Assembly: GCF_030767025.1 (NCBI RefSeq) | Contig: NZ_JASITE010000025.1 | Coordinates: forward strand, 1 to 64,000 | DNA: 64,000 nucleotides | Source: Nocardia sp. CC227C | GTDB taxonomy: Bacteria; Actinomycetota; Actinomycetes; Mycobacteriales; Mycobacteriaceae | Direction: 5' to 3' | In this document: positions 7,673 through 17,152 of the stretch, in pieces | How positions within the stretch are numbered: the first letter of the stretch is position 1 | Layout: each line of letters begins with the position of its first letter | Position numbers and translations under genes: made by a program | Notes under the pieces: generated by a model | What the model saw: the letters and a program-made list of their open reading frames with translations, nothing else | What the model was told of the DNA's origin: nothing | Database searches by the model: none

Positions 7673-10600
7673 TCACACGAGTAGGGATCCGTGGCCCATG
7701 GCGCGGAGCATTGACAATAACTCCGATCGCGACCCGGCACCGATTCGACGTCGTATCCGCGCCACATGGTGCTCCACCGTCTTGGCCGAGATGTAGAGGC
7801 GAGCACCGATCTCGCGGTAGGTGAGACCGAGCAGGACCAGTTCGGCCACCTCGCGTTCCCGCTCGCTGAGCACGGCGTTCGGCACCGGGTCGGGGCGCGG
7901 GGCCGGAGCGGCGGGCACCGGGCGGAAGGGCTGTTCCGGCGGCCGGGACTGCACCCGGACGGTCCGGGCCAATTTCAGCAGGGCCGTCGCGGTGGCGGAG
8001 TCGTCGGCCGTCAGCGCCGCCTCACTGGCGAGCCGGGCGGCGTCCCAACTGAGACCCAGGCCCGCGAGCCGCCGCACCGCGGCCTCCACGGGGACGCGCT
8101 CCACCTGGCCGCGCAACACCAGCACCCAGGTGCGGCCCGCGTCGGCCAGGGCTGCGGCCTGGGGGTCGCCCGCCTCCGCGGCCGCCTTCAGCCGGTGCGC
8201 GTGCGGCAGCAGCCGGTCGGGGCGCTCATGCGCGATGGCGGCCTGGATGGCGTACCAGTGAAAGGAGTTCGCCCAGGCGGGCGGGTCGCCGAGGCGGCGC
8301 AGCAGCCGCCGGGCGTCGTCGACCAGCGCGGCCACCCGGCTCTCGTCCCGCAACCGGATTCCGGCCAGCCACAGTTCGCCGATCGGCAGCAGGGTCAACA
8401 GGTCCGCGCCCACCTCGTCGAACAGCGGTGCGGCGGACTGCCAGGCCAGGGTGAGCGCGCTGTGGTCGCCGCCGCGCCGCGCCAGGCCCACGATCACCGC
8501 GTGGGCCAGCAGCCGGTCCCGGGGGTCGAGCGCGGCGATATCGAGCTGGTCGACCGCCTCGGCCGCCGCCCGCTCGTCCCCGCCCAGCATTGCCACCCAC
8601 GCCGCCAGCACCCGCCGCTGTGGATCGGTCGTGCCGCCGCGCAGCGCATCGGCCGCCCGCCGGGGCTCCCCGATGCTCAGGCACAGCAGGGTGGCGATGG
8701 ACACCGCCGAACAGGGCAGGAACCGATCCCCGCCCGCCTCGGAGGGCGCGAGACCGGAGTGCGCCGCGTGGATGAGCGCCGACGCCGCGGCCATCGCCGC
8801 CGCACGCCGTGCGTCGGCGTGCACCTGCGGGAAACCCAGGGCCGCGGTCTCCGATCCGGCGAGGTCCGCGGGTTCGGTGCGGGCATACCCGGATGCCCCG
8901 GGCGGCCGAACCGGTGCCGCGGGCGCGCCGCCTGCCGAGGAGCCCCGCGGTGACCCGCCGCCGGTGGCATCCGGCCACCCGGCAACCGTGGGCGGTGTGC
9001 TGGGCTGTGCGGTCGTGAACGGTCCGACGGTCCGTGTGGTCTCGGCGGCTGCGGCAGCCCGCCCGGGTGCCGCGGTGGTTCCGGCGTCGAGGAACGATCG
9101 TGTCACGGTGCTGCCCGGCGGTGCCTCGGCGGGCCCGGCCCGCTCCGGCGTCGCGGGGGCGCGGTCGTTGGTTGCGGACACGGAGCCCGTGCTCGATACC
9201 GGGCGTGCGGTCATCGCGTCGCCGCCGCTCGTGGAGTGTGTGCGCACGGACCCCGCGCCGGACACGGTGCCAGCGGAGGTGGCGCCAGCGGACAGTGACC
9301 CGCCATCGGAGTGCCGTCGTGTCGAATCGTCGTGGAGATGCGCTGCTGCCCGGTCGGATTCGGTGGCAGGCGAGCGCCGGGCTGCGTGGCGGTCCGCCGC
9401 CGTCGCATCCCCGGGCGACACCGAACTCTCGGGGAGGGCCGCCGCCGGGGATGCTCCGGCCTCTGGATCGCCGTGGGAATCGCGTGCCGGTCGCGTCGCG
9501 ACCCGCGAGGCGGGCGGGCCGGGTTCGACCGATTTCGCCAGGGCCGTGGCGATGGTCGCGGCGCGGGCGGTGGCCGCGGTGGGGGGCCAGCGGTCGGCGG
9601 AGGCGGAGAGGGCGCGGGCCACGGCCGGGTCGCCCGCGAGGTAGAGCACCGTCGCGCCGACGGCCCAGTCCGCGCCGATGCGGTGCGGGCCGAGCCAGGT
9701 GTAGAGCTGGGCGGCGCGGGAGATGAGGCCGCGGCGGCTCCAGACCCCCGCGCAGATGCGCACGGCGGCGGCCAGTTCCGCGGGCGCGATACCGTCACGG
9801 GCCAGCGCGGGTTCGGCCAGCCGCAGGGCGGTGTCGTGGTCGCCGGCGCGGGCGGCGGCATCGGCCCAGCGCACGGCGATGGTGTCCGGATCGGCTCCGG
9901 CCGCCGCGACGGCCGCGTAGTAGCGCGTCGCCTCGTCGCCCGCCTTATCGGCCGCGGCGCAGAGGAATTCGGCGAGCCGCGGATCGCGCACCCCGGATTC
10001 GGCCAGCAGCAGCGCGGTGTGGTCGCGCAGCAGCCCGGCGTCCAGGCGGGCCCGGAGCAGGCCGCGCTGCACCCCCAGGAAGCGGCGGTCGCCGACCAGC
10101 GTGCGCAGCGGGGTCACGGCGGGAGCCAGCAGCAGATCCGCGTCGGTGATGAGGGCGCTGGCGCGGGCGCGGTCCACGAGATCCTGTGCGGTCCCGAGCT
10201 TCACCTCCAGCACCTCGGCGAGTTCGCTGGCGTCCAGGCCCGCGCCGATGGCCGCCACCACCAGGGTGTCGAGCAGTTCCGGATCGGTGTCGTCGAGCCG
10301 GGCGCGCGCCCACGCCGTGACGGCGCCGTCCACCGCGCCCATGCCGGCGTCCAGGCGGGTCGCGCAGGCGGCGGTCAGGGCCGCCACCACGCCGCCGTGG
10401 ATGCCACCGGTCTGGCGGTGGATGTGCTGGGCGATGCCGCGCGGCACCATCATGCCGAGTTCCCTTGCGAAAGGCGCGATCTCGGCCACCGTGAGGGCGC
10501 GCAGGTCGACGACGCGGCCGCGCCGCGACACCAGATCGGTGAGTGCGCGCAGGCGGGCGTCGTGCGGACGTGGGCGGGTGGCGATGACCACCGTGCGATG

Positions 10601-10945
10601 CCCCGATTCCGCTGCGGCGCACAGGGATTCGAAAGCCGAATCGGACAGCGTGTGCGCATCGTCCACGACGAGGGCGGTGCGGACGGTCCGGACCGATCCG
10701 GGATGGGTTGCGGCGGCGGGCGACCCGCCGCCCCGGCCGTCGTTCGGATTGTCCGACGGGATGGTGCCCCGCGTCCGCAGCCGATTGCGGATCGCCGCCA
10801 GCAGCATGGACTTCCCGGTGCCCGAGCGGCCCCGGATCAGGTACAGCAGGGGAATGGATTCCTCGGAATCCAGTTCCCGGAACAGATCTCGCGTGCAGGG
10901 CAGCGAGTCGAGCGCTATGGGTACGTTTCCGGCCACGACAATCAA
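7673..10945 (-). CDS. iniR: IniR-like STAND ATPase / LuxR-type transcriptional regulator
   Basis: The 1090-residue protein has a P-loop at 39-46 (GRSGTGKS), Walker B at about 93-98 (VVDDAH), a long helical repeat region and a C-terminal LuxR helix-turn-helix (about 1025-1085, with LSEREREVAELVLLG). A low-complexity Ala/Pro/Thr/Ser segment of about 230 residues (about 470-700) interrupts the helical region and makes it longer than mycobacterial Rv0339c. In mycobacteria IniR is a signal-transduction ATPase that activates iniBAC under cell-envelope stress. Divergent orientation to iniB supports the same job here. It lies 3 bp downstream of the Hsp70-fold gene, so the two are almost certainly co-transcribed. 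Confidence 0.8.
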   Translation of the reverse strand: MIVVAGNVPIALDSLPCTRDLFRELDSEESIPLLYLIRGRSGTGKSMLLAAIRNRLRTRGTIPSDNPNDGRGGGSPAAATHPGSVRTVRTALVVDDAHTLSDSAFESLCAAAESGHRTVVIATRPRPHDARLRALTDLVSRRGRVVDLRALTVAEIAPFARELGMMVPRGIAQHIHRQTGGIHGGVVAALTAACATRLDAGMGAVDGAVTAWARARLDDTDPELLDTLVVAAIGAGLDASELAEVLEVKLGTAQDLVDRARASALITDADLLLAPAVTPLRTLVGDRRFLGVQRGLLRARLDAGLLRDHTALLLAESGVRDPRLAEFLCAAADKAGDEATRYYAAVAAAGADPDTIAVRWADAAARAGDHDTALRLAEPALARDGIAPAELAAAVRICAGVWSRRGLISRAAQLYTWLGPHRIGADWAVGATVLYLAGDPAVARALSASADRWPPTAATARAATIATALAKSVEPGPPASRVATRPARDSHGDPEAGASPAAALPESSVSPGDATAADRHAARRSPATESDRAAAHLHDDSTRRHSDGGSLSAGATSAGTVSGAGSVRTHSTSGGDAMTARPVSSTGSVSATNDRAPATPERAGPAEAPPGSTVTRSFLDAGTTAAPGRAAAAAETTRTVGPFTTAQPSTPPTVAGWPDATGGGSPRGSSAGGAPAAPVRPPGASGYARTEPADLAGSETAALGFPQVHADARRAAAMAAASALIHAAHSGLAPSEAGGDRFLPCSAVSIATLLCLSIGEPRRAADALRGGTTDPQRRVLAAWVAMLGGDERAAAEAVDQLDIAALDPRDRLLAHAVIVGLARRGGDHSALTLAWQSAAPLFDEVGADLLTLLPIGELWLAGIRLRDESRVAALVDDARRLLRRLGDPPAWANSFHWYAIQAAIAHERPDRLLPHAHRLKAAAEAGDPQAAALADAGRTWVLVLRGQVERVPVEAAVRRLAGLGLSWDAARLASEAALTADDSATATALLKLARTVRVQSRPPEQPFRPVPAAPAPRPDPVPNAVLSEREREVAELVLLGLTYREIGARLYISAKTVEHHVARIRRRIGAGSRSELLSMLRAMGHGSLLV

Positions 10946-10948
10946 CCC

Positions 10949-12862
10949 CTAGCCGCCCGTGTTGGGGAGGATTTGCTTCGGCGCGTCCAGCACCGAGCCG
11001 ACGGTGTCGTCCACCCCATCGATGACCTCCGGCAGGATGGGGACGGAGGGCGCCTGCGGCGGCTGTGGCGCGGGCTGCGGCTGTGTGGTCGGCTGTGGCG
11101 CGGGTTGCGGTGCGGGCTCGGGCTGCGGCTGCGGCGCGGGCGCGCCGGGCTCCGGCGCGGGGGACTGCGCGGGCGCGGTGCCGGGCGCGGGCGACGGGGC
11201 ACCGGCCGCGGGCGACGGGGTTCCCGCCGTGGCGACCTGCTGCGCGGTGGCGGGCGCACCGGGCGTATGCGGTTGCCCCGGTACTCCGGGCGCGTTCGTG
11301 AGGGCGGGCGCTTCCGGGCTGCCCGGAGCACCCTCGAGCCGGCCCGCCTCGGATACGGCGGGGTCCGCCGCCACACTCGTCGACGGCTGTCCGGGTGTGG
11401 AGGTGGAGGACGGGCCGGACTGCATACCGGTGCCGATCGCGAGCGTGCCGGTGGCGAGTGCGGCGACCGCCAGGGTGGCGACGCCGATCACCGCCAAGCG
11501 CTTCCGATTGCGTGGAGCCGGGTCCGGTTCGGTCTCCGGCAGCGTGGGCGTCGCCGCCGCGGCACCGACGGACGCACCGCCGCGGCCCCGCGCGGACGGG
11601 TGCTCGTCGTCGAGCGGCGGCTCGGTGTGCGCCATATCCGCGTCGACCGGCGGCTGCGCGCCGTGCGGGTGGTGCTCGTCGTACGCATCGCGCCCCGGAT
11701 CCGCTCCGGTCGCCGGGGTCGTGCCACCCGCACCGCGCGCACCGGGTGGCGGCGCGTCGCCCGCGCGCACCGGATTCGAGTCGAAGGCGATGGCGGTGGT
11801 ATCGCCGTCGCCGCCCGGTCGGATGGCGCGGTGCACCGGCGCGGTGGGCGCGGTGAGGACCGGGTGGGGTTCGGTCGCGGTGGTGTCGGCGAGCAGGTCG
11901 GCGGCCAGCAGGGCCGCCCCGTGGGCGCTGATGTGCGCCGGGTCGGCCGCCGCGGCCACCGGGATGCCGAATTCGGTGGAGATCAGTTCGGTGACGAGCG
12001 GAATGGCCGCACCACCGCCGGTGAGCAGGACGCCGTCCAGTTCGGTGACCCGCACTCCGGCGCGCCGCACCGCCTCGCGCAGCAGGTCCATCGATCCGAG
12101 CAGGGGGCCGCGCAGCAGTTCTTCCAGCTCGTCGCGCACCAGCCGCACGTCCATGCCGAACGCGGGCAGCCGGACCGGCACCACCGCCGCCGTCTTTTTG
12201 GAAAGCTCTTCCTTCGCAATTCTGCAGCGGCCGCGCAGCGCCGCCAATTCTTGTTCGACGATCGGGTCGAACGGATCGAAATCGTTTTCCCCCACCGCAT
12301 TAGCCAGAACGTAACGCATGGCCAGCAGATCGAATTCCGTACCCGCCACCATGGTCGAGTGCACCGGTTCTCCGAGTAGACCCGACAGCGGACCGGTACG
12401 CACCACCGAAATGGTCAAACCGGTTGCGCCGAGATCATATACGGCCATCGCGCCGTCGTGCTCGGTTCCGTGCACCTCGCGCAGCCACCGCATGGCCGCC
12501 GTCGGCTCCGGCACCAATGCCACGCCGTCCAGTCCGGTGGCGTCGAGCGCGGACCGCTGCACCTCCACGGTGTGCTGCGTCCACCAGGCCGGATAGCAGG
12601 CGACCGTGGCCGCCGTGGAGCCGGTGTCGGCCACCGCGCGCTGCACCGCGCCAGCGACGAGATCAGCCGCGCGAACAGCGGTTCCGTCCCCGATGCGGAT
12701 GGCCACGGGATCCCCGACTCGGGCCAGAATGCTCTCCGTGACCTCCGCCGCCGAGCCGAGCAGACTTGGACGGGCGTGTAGTTCGCGTTGTCCCCCCGAA
12801 GTCGTCACGGCGACTGTGTGCAGCGACCCGACCGTAATGCCGAGCGCCTGACCCTGACTCAT
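10949..12862 (-). CDS. Membrane-anchored Hsp70/actin-fold ATPase-like protein
   Basis: The 637-residue protein has an Hsp70-like ATPase domain in residues 1-325: phosphate-1 loop near 8-20, connect-1 PEPTAA at 118-123, phosphate-2 VYDLGATG at 141-148 and adenosine motif LLTGGGAAIPLV at 279-290. There is no substrate-binding domain. A disordered linker leads to one transmembrane helix (about 455-478) and a Pro/Ala/Gln-rich outer tail of about 160 residues. It is the first gene of the operon with iniR, transcribed away from iniB. Such topology suggests a nucleotide-switched envelope sensor feeding IniR, which is inference. The terminal ATG at 12862 is the only good start. Confidence 0.75.
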   Translation of the reverse strand: MSQGQALGITVGSLHTVAVTTSGGQRELHARPSLLGSAAEVTESILARVGDPVAIRIGDGTAVRAADLVAGAVQRAVADTGSTAATVACYPAWWTQHTVEVQRSALDATGLDGVALVPEPTAAMRWLREVHGTEHDGAMAVYDLGATGLTISVVRTGPLSGLLGEPVHSTMVAGTEFDLLAMRYVLANAVGENDFDPFDPIVEQELAALRGRCRIAKEELSKKTAAVVPVRLPAFGMDVRLVRDELEELLRGPLLGSMDLLREAVRRAGVRVTELDGVLLTGGGAAIPLVTELISTEFGIPVAAAADPAHISAHGAALLAADLLADTTATEPHPVLTAPTAPVHRAIRPGGDGDTTAIAFDSNPVRAGDAPPPGARGAGGTTPATGADPGRDAYDEHHPHGAQPPVDADMAHTEPPLDDEHPSARGRGGASVGAAAATPTLPETEPDPAPRNRKRLAVIGVATLAVAALATGTLAIGTGMQSGPSSTSTPGQPSTSVAADPAVSEAGRLEGAPGSPEAPALTNAPGVPGQPHTPGAPATAQQVATAGTPSPAAGAPSPAPGTAPAQSPAPEPGAPAPQPQPEPAPQPAPQPTTQPQPAPQPPQAPSVPILPEVIDGVDDTVGSVLDAPKQILPNTGG

Positions 12863-13003
12863 TCGAGAACCCCTGTTCTACAAACACACCCTGCCCGGTG
12901 TGCCGTTTCGAAAGTCGATCAGTCCGATATGTACTAAGGCTTGGGTTGTGGCCCGGGGGCCACATGTGAGCTGTCGGTTGCTGGGGGTTCGTCGTTACCG
13001 CTT

Positions 13004-13044
13004 GCGGGGTGGGTACGGGGAAATTCCCCTAATCCCCACCCCGC
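13004..13044. promoter_or_regulatory. Large nested palindrome in the iniR-operon/iniB divergent promoter
   Basis: Outer arms GCGGGGTGGG (13004-13013) and CCCACCCCGC (13035-13044) enclose a second palindrome GGGGAAATTCCCC (13017-13029). It sits about 130 bp before iniB and 140 bp before the divergent operon in the 309-bp spacer. It is a candidate site for IniR or a nucleoid protein controlling both directions. Confidence 0.5.
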
Positions 13045-13171
13045 CCCCAATGGTTCGGGGTCCGGCAACAGGGGAGTTCACCCCGTTCCGGAGTAACGCG
13101 TGAGCTTCCTAGCGTGAAAGGCAATTCGACAACCGCGGGCCGCAGGGGTCCGCCGAAGGAGGCGATTTGCC

Positions 13172-15037
13172 ATGAGTCCCAATGCGATTCTCGAGTTCAT
13201 CCTCAGCCTGCTGCGGGACAGCGAGGCTGCCGCCGCCTACTGCGCCAATCCCGGACAGGCGCTGGTGGACGCCGGGTTGGCGGCGGTGACGCCGGAGGAT
13301 ATCGCCGCGGTCGCCCCCATGGTCGCGGAATCGGCGCTGGTGGCGGGTGGTTCGGCACTGTCGGCCATTGTCGCCGCGGGCGGATTGGAGACCGCGGCGG
13401 CCGGTGCGGTCAACGGAGTGGTGAACGGCGGGGCGTCGATCGGCGCGGCGGCGGCGGGGACGACCGGAGTCGCGGCCGCCGCCACCGCCGCCACCGCGGC
13501 CGAGGTGAATCTCGGCGGCCAGGCCGAAACCGGCATCGACCTGGGCCTGGATGCCGGTCTGGGTGCGGCGGCCGATCTCGCCGCCGATCTCTCCACCGCC
13601 GTGGGCGGCGGTGCGGACCTGAGTGCCGGACTCCAGGGCGCGGTCGACGCCGCCACCCAGGTGGGCGCGGCGGTCGACGCCGGACTCGGCGGACTCGTGA
13701 ACGCGGGCGGCCAGCTGGGCGCGGGCCTCGACGGCGCCCTCGGCGCGGCCACCGATCTCGGCGGCCAGCTCGGCGCGGGCCTGGAGACCGGACTGAACGG
13801 CGCGATCGACGCGGCCGCCGGACTGGGTACGCAGGTGAGCACCGATCTCGGCGCGGGTCTCTCCGCCGGTCTGGGTGGCGCCGTGGCCGCCGGCGCCGAG
13901 GTCGGAGCCGATCTGGGCGCGGGCCTCGACGCGGCGCTCGACGGCGTCGTGGATGCCGGTACCCAGGTCGGCGGTGGTCTGGAGACCGGGCTCGCCACGG
14001 GTGTCGACGGCGTTCTCGATGCCGGTGCCGAGGTGGGCGGTGGTCTGGAAGCCGGGCTGGCCACCGGTGTCGGCGGTGTCGTGGACGCCGGGACGCAACT
14101 GGGCGGCGGCCTCGAGTCCGGGCTGTCGGGTGCGGTGGATACCGGCGCCCAAGTGGGCGCGGATCTCGGTGGCGCGTTGGACGGCGCGGTGACCGCCGGA
14201 TCTGGCCTCGCCGCCGGTGTGGGCGGTGCCGTCGACGGCGCGCTGGACGCCGGAGCTGAACTGGGTGGTGGGCTGGAGACCGGTTTGTCGACCGGCATCG
14301 GCGGTGCCGTCGATGCGGGCACGCAGCTGGGCGCGGGCGTCGAAGGCGCGGTGGACGGCGCGGTGGGTGCCGGTGCGGAACTCGGTAGCGGGTTGGAGAC
14401 CGGGCTGTCGACCGGTGTCGGCGGTGCGGTGGATGCGGGTGCGCAGCTGGGTGGCGGCCTCGAGTCCGGGTTGTCGGGTGCGGTGGATGCCGGGACGCAG
14501 GCGGGTGCGGATCTCGGTGGCGCGGTGGGCGGTGCCGTCGACGCCGGAGCCGGTCTCGGCGCCGGTGCGGGCGCTGCCGTCGACGGCGCGGTGGGCGCCG
14601 GTGCGGAGCTCGGCAGCGGATTGGAGGCCGGGCTGTCGACCGGTGTCGGCGGTGCCGTGGATGCGGGTGCGGAGCTCGGCAGTGGGCTGGAGGCCGGGCT
14701 GTCGACCGGTGTCGGCGGTGCGGTGGATGCCGGTGCGCAGGCGGGTGCGGAACTCGGTGGGACGGTCGGCGGGGCCGTGGACACCGGGGCGCAGGTCGGT
14801 GGTGGTGTCGACGCCGCGCTGGGGGCGGAGTCGGGACTGGATGCCGGTGTGAGCTCGAATCCCTGGGCGGGACTGGATGTTTCACAGGCGTTCGGAGCCG
14901 GGGTGCAAGGCGGCGGTGCGGGCGACCTCACCGGCGGCACCGAGACCTCGCTGTTCGGGGACGCGGGCCTCGGCGGTGGGGCCGAGGTGGGCGGCGTCGC
15001 CGGTGGCGGCATCGTCGACGACATCATGCACTCGTGA
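13172..15037 (+). CDS. iniB: IniB-like Ala/Gly-rich repetitive protein
   Basis: The 621-residue protein starts with an IniB-type helical N-terminal domain (ILEFILSLLRD, PGQALVDAGL, residues 1-60). The rest is Ala/Gly/Asp-rich repeat with an 11-residue rhythm in which AG and LG recur. The longest near-identical DNA units lie at about 14590-14720. It has no signal peptide. AAGGAGG 9 nt before the ATG is a strong ribosome binding site. It is the first gene of iniB-iniA-iniC. Mycobacterial iniB is strongly induced by inhibitors of cell-wall synthesis, and its molecular role is unknown. It is longer than the 479-residue M. tuberculosis protein. Confidence 0.85.
   Translation: MSPNAILEFILSLLRDSEAAAAYCANPGQALVDAGLAAVTPEDIAAVAPMVAESALVAGGSALSAIVAAGGLETAAAGAVNGVVNGGASIGAAAAGTTGVAAAATAATAAEVNLGGQAETGIDLGLDAGLGAAADLAADLSTAVGGGADLSAGLQGAVDAATQVGAAVDAGLGGLVNAGGQLGAGLDGALGAATDLGGQLGAGLETGLNGAIDAAAGLGTQVSTDLGAGLSAGLGGAVAAGAEVGADLGAGLDAALDGVVDAGTQVGGGLETGLATGVDGVLDAGAEVGGGLEAGLATGVGGVVDAGTQLGGGLESGLSGAVDTGAQVGADLGGALDGAVTAGSGLAAGVGGAVDGALDAGAELGGGLETGLSTGIGGAVDAGTQLGAGVEGAVDGAVGAGAELGSGLETGLSTGVGGAVDAGAQLGGGLESGLSGAVDAGTQAGADLGGAVGGAVDAGAGLGAGAGAAVDGAVGAGAELGSGLEAGLSTGVGGAVDAGAELGSGLEAGLSTGVGGAVDAGAQAGAELGGTVGGAVDTGAQVGGGVDAALGAESGLDAGVSSNPWAGLDVSQAFGAGVQGGGAGDLTGGTETSLFGDAGLGGGAEVGGVAGGGIVDDIMHS
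13600..14830 (+). repeat. Tandem degenerate repeats within iniB
   Basis: The DNA repeats with 33/66-bp periodicity encoding 11/22-residue units such as AVDAGAELGSG + LEAGLSTGVGG. Copies around 14600-14655 and 14667-14721 are nearly identical in sequence, indicating recent expansion or gene conversion. Confidence 0.7.
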
Positions 15038-15052
15038 TTCGGAGGTAAGGCT

Positions 15053-16927
15053 GTGACGGGAACCGTGGTGGCTCGGCCGCTGCTGTCGATACTGGGTGAC
15101 ACCATCGCGGTCGCGCGTGCGGCCGAACGGGGCGACCTGGTAGGGCGATTGGAGACTGTCGCCCAGCGGATCCGCGATCCGCGACGGCGCATCGTGGTGG
15201 CCGGGTTGGGCAATCAGGGCAAGAGCCAGTTCGTGAACGCGCTGCTCAACCTGAATGTCTGTGCGGTGGGCGACGATACGACCACCACCGCCACGGTAAC
15301 CCTGGCCCACGGCCGGGAGTCCCGCGCCGCCGCCGTGCTGGCCGGGCCCGGTGGTGGGGAAGCCGAATCCACCCGTGTCCCCGTGCCTTTCGAGAATCTG
15401 GGCGCGATCGAACCTGCCGTGCGGGCGCGACCGGTGCTGCGGGTGGAGGTGGAAGCCGCCAATCCGCTGCTCGCCGACGGCATCGTGGTCGTGGACACCC
15501 CCGGCCTCGGTGCGCACGGAAATCCCGGCGCGGCAGGCGTTTACGCCACCATCCCGGGCGCCGACGCGGTGTTGCTGCTCAGCGACGCCTCCACCGAGCT
15601 CACCGTGCCGGAGGTGGAATTCCTGCGGCAGGTGCGGGAACTGAGCCCCGCCGTGGCGGTACTGCTCACCAAGATCGACCTGTATCCGCACTGGAGGCAG
15701 GTCCACGACGCGAATCAGCGGCACCTCGAGACTGCGGGACTCGAGGTGCCGCTGATTCCCGTCTCCGCCGTCCTGCGCACCCACGCCATGCGGCTGCGCG
15801 ACGAACAGCTGGGCCGCGAATCCGGTTTCGGGCAGGTGTTCCAGTTCCTGCGCGACCAGGTCGTGGCCCGGGATCAGGCCGCCACCCGCCAGGCGGTCGG
15901 CGTCGACATCGGTTCGGCGGCCGAACATCTGGCGCTGACGCTGAGCAGCGAACTGGTGGCGCTGCGCGATCCCGAACGCGGAGCCGCCGCCATCGTGGAA
16001 CTGCGTTCGGCCAAGGCGGCCGCCGAGCGGCTGCGCCGAAACACCGCCGCGTGGCAGCAGACCCTCGCCGACGGCATCACCGATCTGGCCGGGGACATCG
16101 ACCACGATCTGCGCAACCGGCTGCGCGACATCGCGCGCGAGGGCGAGGAGTGGATCGACGCCAATGATCCCGGGCGGCACTGGGACACCATCGAAGAGTG
16201 GCTGACCGGCACCGTGGGCACGGCGGTCGGTGACAATCTGCTGTGGACGCGCACCCGCGCCATCCGGCTGGCCGAACGGATCGCCGGACACTTCGCCGAA
16301 CTCGGCGCGGTGGACCTGCCGGAGCTGGCGAACAGCCTGGACCCCGACGGTTCCCGCGTCGGCTCCTGCACCCTCGCCGATCTGGAACCCGATCTCGGCC
16401 TCACGCACAAACTGCTGGTGGGGGTGCGCGGCTCCTACGGCGGCGTGGTGATGGTCGGGCTGGCGGGCACCCTGGCCGGGATGGCGATCATCAACCCGCT
16501 CTCCATCGGTGCGGGAGTCATCCTGGGCGGCAAGGCGTTCCGGGACGACAAACAGGCCCGGCTGGCCAAGCGCCGGGTCGAGGCCAAGGCCGCCGTGCGC
16601 CGTTACGTCGACGATGTGGCGTTCCACTCCGGCAAGGAGACCAAGGACCGGCTGCACCGCATCCACCGCCTGCTGCGCGACCACTTCACCGGCGTCGCCG
16701 ACCGCTCGCTGCGCTCCCTGGACGAATCCCTGCGCGCCGCCGAGGAAGCCGCCTCGCTGGAAACGTCCCGTCGCACCGAACGCGCCGTCGAACTCGAGCG
16801 CCAACTCCGCGTCGTGGCCGAATTGCGCCGCCACGCCGACGCGCTGCTCTCGCTCGAGGCACGCCCGGCCGCCTCGGCGCTTCCTCCTTCCGCCCCCGGC
16901 GGCCCGCCCGCCCTGCCGACGTCGTAA
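15053..16927 (+). CDS. iniA: IniA-like dynamin-family GTPase
   Basis: The 624-residue protein has a GTPase domain with G1 GLGNQGKS (51-58), G3 DTPG (148-151) and G4 TKID (206-209). A helical region and a Gly-rich hydrophobic stretch (about residues 465-495) follow, which could contact membrane. The start is GTG at 15053, with GGAGG 7 nt upstream and 15 bp after iniB. Mycobacterial IniA is a bacterial dynamin-like protein that remodels membranes and is linked to tolerance of isoniazid and ethambutol. With iniC it forms a two-dynamin pair, as is common for bacterial dynamins. Confidence 0.85.
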   Translation: MTGTVVARPLLSILGDTIAVARAAERGDLVGRLETVAQRIRDPRRRIVVAGLGNQGKSQFVNALLNLNVCAVGDDTTTTATVTLAHGRESRAAAVLAGPGGGEAESTRVPVPFENLGAIEPAVRARPVLRVEVEAANPLLADGIVVVDTPGLGAHGNPGAAGVYATIPGADAVLLLSDASTELTVPEVEFLRQVRELSPAVAVLLTKIDLYPHWRQVHDANQRHLETAGLEVPLIPVSAVLRTHAMRLRDEQLGRESGFGQVFQFLRDQVVARDQAATRQAVGVDIGSAAEHLALTLSSELVALRDPERGAAAIVELRSAKAAAERLRRNTAAWQQTLADGITDLAGDIDHDLRNRLRDIAREGEEWIDANDPGRHWDTIEEWLTGTVGTAVGDNLLWTRTRAIRLAERIAGHFAELGAVDLPELANSLDPDGSRVGSCTLADLEPDLGLTHKLLVGVRGSYGGVVMVGLAGTLAGMAIINPLSIGAGVILGGKAFRDDKQARLAKRRVEAKAAVRRYVDDVAFHSGKETKDRLHRIHRLLRDHFTGVADRSLRSLDESLRAAEEAASLETSRRTERAVELERQLRVVAELRRHADALLSLEARPAASALPPSAPGGPPALPTS

Positions 16928-17152
16928 CCGCGACGACCCGACTCGGCATATGCGTGACCGCGGCGGCTCGACTCTGCGTGTGCGGTGCCGCCGAACCGGC
17001 GGAGTTCCACGACGGCTCGGTCCGCCGCGGTCGGGCGTCACCCTCCCGAACGGGTCGGGTCGGCGGCTTCGCGCGGCCGGGCGTCCCTGCCGTGTGTTCG
17101 GCGGGGCATGGGTAGTCGCGAGCGGACCGGCGGGTCCCGCTACCGTGTGTGA

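Noticed and set aside
13600..14830. Repeats resembling a CRISPR array
   Set aside because: They are in-frame coding repeats with no spacers of regular length and no cas genes.
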